Shown: positions 17,503 to 22,334 of the stretch, piece by piece | How positions within the stretch are numbered: position 1 is the stretch's first letter | Layout of the letters: every line of letters starts with the position of its first letter | Source of the DNA: JAXGRD01 sp050946655 | Lineage (GTDB): Bacteria > Bacillota > Clostridia > Peptostreptococcales > Anaerovoracaceae | DNA: 38,496 nt | Reading direction: 5' to 3' | NCBI GenBank assembly: GCA_050946655.1 | Contig: JBMNVE010000008.1 | Span: forward strand, 1 to 38,496 | The notes under the pieces: generated by a model | The model's database searches: none | What the model saw: the letters and a program-made list of their open reading frames with translations, nothing else | What the model was told of the DNA's origin: nothing | Position numbers and translations under genes: made by a program

Positions 17503-17579
17503 TGGTGGGCCATCAGGGACTTGAACCCCGGACCTGCCGGTTATGAGCCGGACGCTCTGACCAACTGAGCTAATGGCCC
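17503..17579 (-). tRNA. tRNA with CAT anticodon (elongator Met or Ile2)
   Basis: A 77-nt cloverleaf with encoded CCA. Acceptor GGGCCAT pairs with ATGGCCC, anticodon loop CTCATAA. G1-C72 is paired, so it is not initiator tRNA. Elongator Met and lysidine-modified Ile2 cannot be separated by eye. Confidence 0.92.
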
Positions 17580-17592
17580 ATCTCCCATTATT

Positions 17593-17669
17593 TGGTCGGG
17601 GTGGCAGGATTTGAACCCGCGGCCCACTGGTCCCAAACCAGTTGCGCTACCAAGCTGCGCTACACCCCG
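17593..17669 (-). tRNA. tRNA-Pro (TGG)
   Basis: A 77-nt cloverleaf with encoded CCA. Acceptor CGGGGTG pairs with CACCCCG, anticodon loop TTTGGGA. Confidence 0.97.
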
Positions 17670-17682
17670 AAGGTTTGTAAAA

Positions 17683-17758
17683 TGGCAGGGGTAGTAGGAC
17701 TTGAACCCACGGCACGTGGTTTTGGAGACCACTGCTCTACCAACTGAGCTATACCCCT
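17683..17758 (-). tRNA. tRNA-Trp (CCA)
   Basis: A 76-nt cloverleaf with encoded CCA end. Acceptor AGGGGTA pairs with TACCCCT, anticodon loop CTCCAAA with G discriminator. Confidence 0.97.
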
Positions 17759-17784
17759 ATAACGGTATACGTATGGATCTGATT

Positions 17785-17875
17785 TGGCGGAGAAGGTGGG
17801 ATTCGAACCCACGCGGCCCTTACGAACCCTAACGATTTAGCAAACCGTCCTCTTTAGCCTCTTGAGTACTTCTCC
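17785..17875 (-). tRNA. tRNA-Ser (GCT)
   Basis: A 91-nt class II tRNA with long variable arm and encoded CCA. Acceptor GGAGAAG pairs with CTTCTCC, anticodon loop TTGCTAA. Its 3' 19 nt differ by one base from the copies in the upstream tandem repeats, so those copies derive from the other serine tRNA. Confidence 0.97.
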
Positions 17876-17902
17876 CTATATCTGCCTGTCAAAATCCTGG
17901 TT

Positions 17903-18062
17903 TGGCGGAGAGGGTGGGATTTTGCAGTTGCCTTCGGCACCTGCCGTCCTGCGGCTCCCCCTCGGTCGCCTTGTCCCTCTCCCTGCTCCACAGTCCACTG
18001 GACTGTGTTGCTTACGGTCGAGCCCCTTGGCTTCGAATCCCACCGAAATATTCGGTGATCTG
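17903..18062 (-). repeat. Tandem repeat unit 1 carrying a tRNA-Ser 3' end copy
   Basis: A 160-bp unit, the second copy in transcription order. Its 3' end (17903-17921) is an exact copy of the last 19 nt of tRNA-Ser(TGA), CCA included. It differs from the neighbouring unit by four substitutions and one indel (about 97% identical). On the minus strand it can fold into several hairpins: CACCGAA/TTCGGTG, CACAGTC/GACTGTG, and GCAG-x-TGCC with GGCA-x-CTGC. It lies inside the tRNA transcript, 27 bases before tRNA-Ser(GCT). Protein-like frames through it are tRNA artefacts. Confidence 0.9.
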
Positions 18063-18223
18063 TGGCGGAGAGGGTGGGATTTTGCAGCTGCCTTCGGCAT
18101 CTGCCGTCCTGCGGCTCCCCTCTCGGTCGCCTTGTACCTCTCCCTGCTCCACAGTCCACTGGACTGTGTCGCTTACGGTCGAGCCCCTTGGCTTCGAATC
18201 CCACCGAAATATTCGGTGATCTG
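18063..18223 (-). repeat. Tandem repeat unit 2 carrying a tRNA-Ser 3' end copy
   Basis: A 161-bp unit that starts directly after the CCA of tRNA-Ser(TGA) and ends (18063-18081) with an exact copy of that tRNA's final 19 nt. It has the same hairpins as unit 1. The extra base is in the C/T-rich stretch near 18119. It also holds, inverted, a 13-nt T-arm sequence (18193-18205) complementary to the serine tRNAs. The layout matches the E. coli tyrT rtT repeats (178 bp, also with a 19-nt tRNA 3' end copy) but the sequence is unrelated as far as I can recall. Confidence 0.9.
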
Positions 18224-18312
18224 TGGCGGAGAGGGTGGGATTCGAACCCACGGCCCCTTGCGGAGTCACCGGTTTTCAAGACCGGCTCCTTAAACCACTC
18301 GGACACCTCTCC
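18224..18312 (-). tRNA. tRNA-Ser (TGA)
   Basis: An 89-nt class II tRNA with long variable arm and encoded CCA. Acceptor GGAGAGG pairs with CCTCTCC, anticodon loop CTTGAAA. Its last 19 nt are repeated exactly at the end of both downstream 160/161-bp units. Confidence 0.97.
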
Positions 18313-18338
18313 ATCATGAGTTCTACCTGGTATGCAAT

Positions 18339-18414
18339 TGGTGACCCGTCGGAGATTCGAACTCCGGACCCTTTGATTAAAAGTCAAATGCTCTGCCAAC
18401 TGAGCTAACGGGTC
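18339..18414 (-). tRNA. tRNA-Lys (TTT)
   Basis: A 76-nt cloverleaf with encoded CCA. Acceptor GACCCGT pairs with ACGGGTC, anticodon loop CTTTTAA. Confidence 0.97.
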
Positions 18415-18425
18415 ATGTATGTGTT

Positions 18426-18502
18426 TGGCTGAGGTGGCAGGACTCGAACCTGCGAATGCTAGGATCAAAACCTAGTGTGTTAGCCAACTTCACCACACCC
18501 CA
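18426..18502 (-). tRNA. tRNA-Gln (TTG)
   Basis: A 77-nt cloverleaf with encoded CCA. Acceptor TGGGGTG pairs with CACCTCA (one G-U), anticodon loop TTTTGAT. The T1-A72 pair is usual for tRNA-Gln. Confidence 0.95.
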
Positions 18503-18535
18503 TCGCTCCATCGTGCCGTTTCTGTTTATAGTAAT

Positions 18536-18612
18536 TGGTGAGCCCACAGGGATTCGAACCCCGGACACACGGCTTAGAAGGCCGTTGCTCTATCCGACTG
18601 AGCTATGAGCCC
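18536..18612 (-). tRNA. tRNA-Arg (TCT)
   Basis: A 77-nt cloverleaf with encoded CCA. Acceptor GGGCTCA pairs with TGGGCTC, with two G-U pairs. Anticodon loop CTTCTAA. Confidence 0.95.
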
Positions 18613-18655
18613 ACACTTTTTTATATGGAAAGCTCCCTTTGGAGCATTCATTTCA

Positions 18656-18729
18656 TGGAGCGGATGATGAGAATCGAACTCACGTCTTCAGCTTGGAAGG
18701 CTGAGGTTCTACCATTGTACCACATCCGC
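18656..18729 (-). tRNA. tRNA-Gly (TCC)
   Basis: A 74-nt cloverleaf with encoded CCA. Acceptor GCGGATG pairs with CATCCGC, anticodon loop CTTCCAA. Confidence 0.97.
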
Positions 18730-18736
18730 TTATTGC

Positions 18737-18766
18737 GGTGTACATGGGGACTACCCCATGCACACC
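18737..18766 (-). other. Strong hairpin in the spacer between two tRNA-Gly genes
   Basis: The 40-nt spacer is almost all one hairpin: 13 opposed positions with a single A-C mismatch around CATGGGG/CCCCATG and a 4-base loop. There is no U-run, so it is not a terminator. It may guide or block processing of the precursor. Confidence 0.6.
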
Positions 18767-18769
18767 TGT

Positions 18770-18844
18770 TGGAGCGGAAGACGAGATTCGAACTCGCGAC
18801 CCTCGCCTTGGCAAGGCGATGCTCTACCCCTGAGCCACTTCCGC
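18770..18844 (-). tRNA. tRNA-Gly (GCC)
   Basis: A 75-nt cloverleaf with encoded CCA. Acceptor GCGGAAG pairs with CTTCCGC, anticodon loop TTGCCAA. Confidence 0.97.
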
Positions 18845-18851
18845 ATGTTAT

Positions 18852-18936
18852 TGGTGGAGGAGAGTGGATTCGAACCACTGTAGACGTAGTCAACGGATTT
18901 ACAGTCCGCCCCCTTTAGCCACTCGGGCACTCCTCC
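18852..18936 (-). tRNA. tRNA-Tyr (GTA)
   Basis: An 85-nt class II tRNA with long variable arm and encoded CCA. Acceptor GGAGGAG pairs with CTCCTCC, anticodon loop CTGTAAA. Its first base directly follows the CCA of tRNA-Thr. Confidence 0.97.
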
Positions 18937-19012
18937 TGGAGCTGGCAGAGGGACTTGAACCCCCGACCTGCTGATTACAAATCAGCTGCTCTACCAGCTG
19001 AGCTATGCCAGC
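18937..19012 (-). tRNA. tRNA-Thr (TGT)
   Basis: A 76-nt cloverleaf with encoded CCA. Acceptor GCTGGCA pairs with TGCCAGC, anticodon loop TTTGTAA. There is no spacer before tRNA-Tyr, so one cut should produce both the mature 3' end here and the 5' end of tRNA-Tyr. Confidence 0.97.
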
Positions 19013-19049
19013 AAAAATATACTGATAGAGTGAGAGTCGTTAGAATGAA

Positions 19050-19126
19050 TGGCGATCCGGATCGGGCTCGAACCGACGACCTCCAGCGTGACAGGCTGGC
19101 ATTCTAACCAACTGAACTACCGGACC
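19050..19126 (-). tRNA. tRNA-Asp (GTC)
   Basis: A 77-nt cloverleaf with encoded CCA. Acceptor GGTCCGG pairs with CCGGATC (one G-U), anticodon loop CTGTCAC. Confidence 0.97.
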
Positions 19127-19159
19127 GTACACTGATCTTCCTATTTCCCTCTTGAAAAA

Positions 19160-19235
19160 TGGTGGGCGCAATAGGGCTCGAACCTATGACCCCCTGCTTG
19201 TAAGGCAGGTGCTCTCCCAGCTGAGCTATGCGCCC
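19160..19235 (-). tRNA. tRNA-Val (TAC)
   Basis: A 76-nt cloverleaf with encoded CCA. Acceptor GGGCGCA pairs with TGCGCCC, anticodon loop CTTACAA. It is the first gene of the 15-gene operon, about 26 bases after the expected transcription start. Confidence 0.97.
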
Positions 19236-19268
19236 CCACATCGGCCGTTTTCCTCGGCACATTTATTA

Positions 19269-19297
19269 AATATACAGTAAAGCCCACCTTCTGTCAA
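19269..19297 (-). promoter_or_regulatory. Promoter of the tRNA operon
   Basis: On the minus strand: -35 TTGACA (19292-19297), 17-base spacer, -10 TATATT (19269-19274). The -35 is perfect for the main sigma factor. It overlaps the stop codon of the yigZ gene (TGA at 19294-19296). Confidence 0.88.
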
Positions 19298-19911
19298 GCA
19301 TTTTTCTCCACTTCAGATACAATTTTTTCCGTCCCTCCTGTAATGTCTGTGAGCCTTTTGCGAAGTTCTTCTTTCCCCCCGATCTCTGTAACGATCTCCA
19401 TGGTCACTACATCCGTATAAACAATATCCAATATCTCAAAGCCCGTTTCTCTGCACATGTTTTCGACCCTGGCCAAAAATGGATAGGCCAAGCTCACTGT
19501 CAAGTAATATTTCTTTTTGACGACGCGGATCCCCGCCGCTTCCACCCCCAGCCTTGCACTGCTGGTGTAGGCTCGCACCAGACCGCCGGTGCCCAATTTG
19601 ATTCCGCCGAAATACCTGGTCACCACCAAAACCACATTGGTGATCCCTTCTTTCACCAAGTACTGGACAATCGGTGCACCGGAAGTCCCCTGGGGCTCTC
19701 CGTCATCGCTGGCCCACTGGATCTGAAACTGATCCCCGATCACCATGGCAGGCACGTTGTGGGTCGCATCACGATTTGCTTTTCGCACCGAAGCAATAAA
19801 GGCATCCGCCTCCTCCTTGGTTTCAACCGGCTTGATTCGCGTGATGAACCTGGACCTTTCGATGATCTGCTCAGCAATGGCTTCTTTTTTCACCGTATTA
19901 TAAAGTATCAT
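19294..19911 (-). CDS. YigZ/IMPACT family protein (UPF0029)
   Basis: A 205-residue protein of the YigZ/IMPACT family. The N-terminal UPF0029 domain is clear: SRFITRIKPVETKEEADAFI, NVPAMVIGD, SDDGEPQGTSGAPI, VVLVVTRYFGGIKLGTGGLV. The C-terminal half fits the usual ferredoxin-like domain. The family has been linked to translation or stress control through its eukaryotic relative IMPACT, but bacterial function is not settled. The start has AAGGAAGT before ATG and overlaps hflX by 14 bases, so the two are coupled. Its stop codon lies within the -35 of the tRNA promoter. Confidence 0.93.
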   Translation of the reverse strand: MILYNTVKKEAIAEQIIERSRFITRIKPVETKEEADAFIASVRKANRDATHNVPAMVIGDQFQIQWASDDGEPQGTSGAPIVQYLVKEGITNVVLVVTRYFGGIKLGTGGLVRAYTSSARLGVEAAGIRVVKKKYYLTVSLAYPFLARVENMCRETGFEILDIVYTDVVTMEIVTEIGGKEELRKRLTDITGGTEKIVSEVEKNA

Positions 19912-21178
19912 ACTTCCTTACTCTCTTGTAGTCCGCAAACTTCAATTCCACCCTGATCTTAGTACCATCCTCTACATGTTCCACTTCCTCCACATCACCC
20001 TTCTCATAGACATAGGAAACGATGTCGCCTCTGTCAAAGGGCACGAGAAGATAGGCCTCTACTCGGCTGCCATAGAGCTTCTCATCGATGATCTCAAGAA
20101 GTTCCGCTACCCCATCCCCTGTCTTGGCGGAGATGTGGACTCCGGGAAGAGAACCGACCAAGGGAAGATCACCTGTGACCAGGTCCATTTTATTATACAC
20201 CATGACCTTCTCTCTGCTACCGCCACCGATCTCCTTCAGCACTTGATCCGTCACCCGGAAATGGGCCTCTTGCTGGGGATAAGTAGCATCCACCACATGA
20301 AGCAGAAGGTCTGCAAACGTGACCTCCTCCAAAGTGGACTTGAAGGCATCTACCAAAGCATGGGGCAGTTTGTTGATAAAGCCTACCGTGTCCACCAGAA
20401 GAAAATCTCGGTTATTTTCCCTTTCTATCTTTCGATGCTGCGTGTCCAAAGTCGCAAAAAGCATATCTAAGGACCCTACCTTTTTTTCTTCCTTCTCTGT
20501 CAGTTCCATCATTTTGTTCAGCAATGCGGATTTTCCCGAGTTGGTATAGCCCACAAGGGCGACGATAGGGATCTCCGCCTTCTCTCGTCTAGCTCTCTGA
20601 ACAGCCCGGGTCTTCCTTGCCTGGGCCAGTTCCGACTTGATATCATCCATCCTCCTTGTGATATGCCTCCTGTCTGTTTCCAACTTTTTTTCTCCGGGCC
20701 CCCTGGTCCCGATTCCCCCGCCCAATCTGGACAGGGATTTTCCGAAGCCCATGAGCCGGGGAAGTCGGTACTGTAACTGGGCCAGTTCCACCTGAAGTTT
20801 CCCCTCTTTTGAGGTGGCACGCTGGGCAAAAATATCCAAGATGAGAATGGTCCTGTCTATCACTCGGCTTCCCAACGCCTCTTCCAGATTACGGATCTGC
20901 ATGCCGGATAGTTCATCATTGAATATGACCGTATCCGCCTCCATGTTTGCACACAGTTCCGCAAGTTCTTCTACCTTGCCTTTCCCGATGTAGGTGGCCG
21001 TATTGATCTTGTCGATGTTCTGCACGGAAACTCCCAGAACCTCCCCTCCGGCAGCTTCCGCCAGGCCGGCCAGTTCCTCCATAGAATAAGAAATATCTTC
21101 ACCTCTTGCTGCACCTATCAATATAACCCGGCTGTCCTCCCCGGTTATGATTTCATTATTTTCGTTAAAGCGTACCAT
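19898..21178 (-). CDS. hflX: Ribosome-associated GTPase HflX
   Basis: A GTPase that splits stalled or heat-damaged 70S ribosomes. The 426-residue protein has the N-terminal HflX domain (TYIGKGKVEELAE, FNDELSGMQIRNLEE, DIFAQRATSKEGKLQVELA), the glycine-rich linker RLGGGIGTRGPGEKKLE, and a GTPase domain with P-loop GYTNSGKS (210-217), DTVGFI and NKMD, then a short C-terminal domain. Full length. AAGGAGCAGA precedes the ATG. A terminator separates it from codY, so it may depend on read-through or on a promoter I did not find. Confidence 0.97.
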   Translation of the reverse strand: MVRFNENNEIITGEDSRVILIGAARGEDISYSMEELAGLAEAAGGEVLGVSVQNIDKINTATYIGKGKVEELAELCANMEADTVIFNDELSGMQIRNLEEALGSRVIDRTILILDIFAQRATSKEGKLQVELAQLQYRLPRLMGFGKSLSRLGGGIGTRGPGEKKLETDRRHITRRMDDIKSELAQARKTRAVQRARREKAEIPIVALVGYTNSGKSALLNKMMELTEKEEKKVGSLDMLFATLDTQHRKIERENNRDFLLVDTVGFINKLPHALVDAFKSTLEEVTFADLLLHVVDATYPQQEAHFRVTDQVLKEIGGGSREKVMVYNKMDLVTGDLPLVGSLPGVHISAKTGDGVAELLEIIDEKLYGSRVEAYLLVPFDRGDIVSYVYEKGDVEEVEHVEDGTKIRVELKFADYKRVRKYDTL

Positions 21179-21193
21179 TCTGCTCCTTGCTAC

Positions 21194-21226
21194 AATAAAA
21201 GAGGGCTGTCTTTCTCACAACCCCCT
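21194..21226 (-). terminator. Terminator between codY and hflX
   Basis: On the minus strand GGGTTGT pairs with ACAGCCC (one G-U pair) around a 7-base loop and is followed by TCTTTTATTGT. It lies within the 58-bp gap after codY. The U-tract is interrupted, so termination may be partial. Confidence 0.6.
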
Positions 21227-21236
21227 GCTCTTTCCT

Positions 21237-22019
21237 CTATTTATTCTTGATCGCTTCGAGTTGCTGATGGAACTTTTGATTGAGGACTTTAATGTGGGTC
21301 CCCTTCATGCCCAAGGATTTAGATTCAATGACTCCTGCACTTTCCAGTTTTCTCAGCGCGTTAACGATAACGGAACGAGTGATCCTGGATTGATCAGCAA
21401 TCTTGCTGGCTACAAGAATGCCTTCCTCTCCCTCCAGTTCCTCAAAGATGCGAATTACCGCTTCGTTCTCCGAATAGGAAAGGGTGCTTAGCGCCATCTT
21501 GACGATCTCTTCGTTTCTGGCCTCTGCCTCTTGCTCCAGACTCTTGACCCTCTGTATCTCCAGGCCGACTACTGTAGCGCCCACCTCACACAGTACCAGA
21601 TCCTCCGAACTAAACTCAGGTTGGTATCTGGTGAGCATCAAGGTTCCCCATCTCTGTCCGCCCCCCAAAATGGGAACTATGGTATGGTATTTTGCCTTAG
21701 TGGCTTGATCGTCTTTGAAAATCTTTAAAACTTCGTCGTCCTGCAGGTTCGCCTGGGTATCCTGGATCTTCATCAGCTCCACATTGTAGTCCTGTCTGAA
21801 AAAATCCGTTCCCGTGATCTGGTCCTTAATGGTGGTCTTGTCCGCTTCTACCTTGTAGCTGACACCTAGTATTTTCCCCTTTACGTTAGCTAGGTAAACA
21901 TTGGCATCCATCAAATCGCTGAGCCTCGCACAAAGGTCATTAAAGGAGAAATTCCCCTTCGGGGCTTCCTGAAGCATCCAATTGAGCTGTCTCACCTTTG
22001 ATAACATATCGTTTGCCAT
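21237..22019 (-). CDS. codY: Global nutrient-responsive repressor CodY
   Basis: Senses branched-chain amino acids and, in many species, GTP, and controls hundreds of genes in low-GC Firmicutes. The protein is 260 residues, the normal length. Its N-terminus (LLSKVRQLNWMLQ-like, NFNDLCARLSDLMDANVY) opens a GAF ligand-binding domain; the C-terminal winged helix has ASKIADQSRITRSVIVNAL and GMKGTHIKVLN, both highly conserved. I start it at ATG 22019, nine bases after AAGGG; the in-frame GTG at 22025 is too near that site. It has its own promoter and an upstream CodY box, so autorepression is likely. Confidence 0.97.
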   Translation of the reverse strand: MANDMLSKVRQLNWMLQEAPKGNFSFNDLCARLSDLMDANVYLANVKGKILGVSYKVEADKTTIKDQITGTDFFRQDYNVELMKIQDTQANLQDDEVLKIFKDDQATKAKYHTIVPILGGGQRWGTLMLTRYQPEFSSEDLVLCEVGATVVGLEIQRVKSLEQEAEARNEEIVKMALSTLSYSENEAVIRIFEELEGEEGILVASKIADQSRITRSVIVNALRKLESAGVIESKSLGMKGTHIKVLNQKFHQQLEAIKNK

Positions 22020-22072
22020 GTGCACATCCCTTCTTCCGTCATAATCCTATAAATGAGATATCTTTCGGCTAA

Positions 22073-22101
22073 ATTATACATAACAATAGAGCAGGTAGCA
22101 A
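22073..22101 (-). promoter_or_regulatory. codY promoter
   Basis: On the minus strand: -35 TTGCTA (22096-22101), 17-base spacer, -10 TATAAT (22073-22078). It gives a leader of about 45 nt to the codY ATG. Confidence 0.8.
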
Positions 22102-22113
22102 GTAATATTATTG

Positions 22114-22128
22114 ATTTTTTAGAAAATT
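22114..22128. promoter_or_regulatory. CodY box upstream of codY
   Basis: ATTTTTTAGAAAATT matches the CodY consensus AATTTTCWGAAAATT at 13 of 15 positions. It is 13 bp upstream of the codY -35, where bound CodY could limit its own transcription. Confidence 0.65.
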
Positions 22129-22145
22129 TCTCAAAAAAGGCACAA

Positions 22146-22165
22146 TTGTCAGGTTAACGTGTCAA
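22146..22165. promoter_or_regulatory. 20-bp palindrome, candidate operator
   Basis: TTGTCAGGTTAACGTGTCAA has symmetric form TTGnCAnGTTAACnTGnCAA, 16 of 20 positions self-complementary. It is 18 bp beyond the CodY box and just before a structured element. It fits no operator I recall (not Rex, CIRCE, LexA or a catabolite box). Confidence 0.45.
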
Positions 22166-22169
22166 AAAC

Positions 22170-22312
22170 AACCCTGCGTCCTACATGGGCAAAGAGGTCC
22201 CGGAGGCGATTTTCGTTTTAGGGTGGCAGAATATCCGTATGCAACTGAAGGATTTTACCTGCATACGAAAGGGATAAACCCCCAAAATGCGAACATTTTG
22301 GGGGTTTTGCTT
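22170..22312 (+). other. Structured element, candidate plus-strand small RNA
   Basis: In the gene-free stretch between hslU and codY, the plus strand can fold into a closing stem ACCCT/AGGGT enclosing GCGTCC/GGAGGC (one mismatch) and GGG/CCC, then a perfect 8-bp hairpin CGTATGCA/TGCATACG (22215 to about 22267), and ends in a 13-bp terminator hairpin with U-tract. No known RNA family was recognised. No clear plus-strand promoter is visible, and an open frame of 30 codons (22185-22277) lacks a ribosome binding site. On the minus strand the first stem also ends in five T, so orientation is open. Confidence 0.35.
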
Positions 22313-22314
22313 TT
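22277..22314 (+). terminator. Strong 13-bp terminator hairpin after hslU (bidirectional shape)
   Basis: AACCCCCAAAATG pairs perfectly with CATTTTGGGGGTT around a CGAA loop. On the plus strand it is followed by TTTTGCTTTT; on the minus strand only by TTTATCC. It can end hslU transcripts on the minus strand, but the better U-tract serves a plus-strand transcript. Confidence 0.85.
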
Positions 22315-22334
22315 ATCTACCATTCTCCGGCCAA

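Noticed and set aside
17903..18223. CRISPR-like array
   Set aside because: Only two 160-bp units, no spacers of even size, no cas genes. The repeat explains itself as a tRNA-linked tandem repeat.
17854..18468. Long minus-strand open frame of about 204 codons through the serine tRNAs and repeats, Arg-rich like the E. coli Tpr protein
   Set aside because: It reads straight through tRNA-Lys, tRNA-Ser(TGA) and both repeats; the predicted peptide includes well-known tRNA translation artefacts. No ribosome binding site.
22185..22277. Small 30-codon open frame on the plus strand ending at the terminator
   Set aside because: No ribosome binding site and no promoter; kept only as part of the small-RNA candidate.
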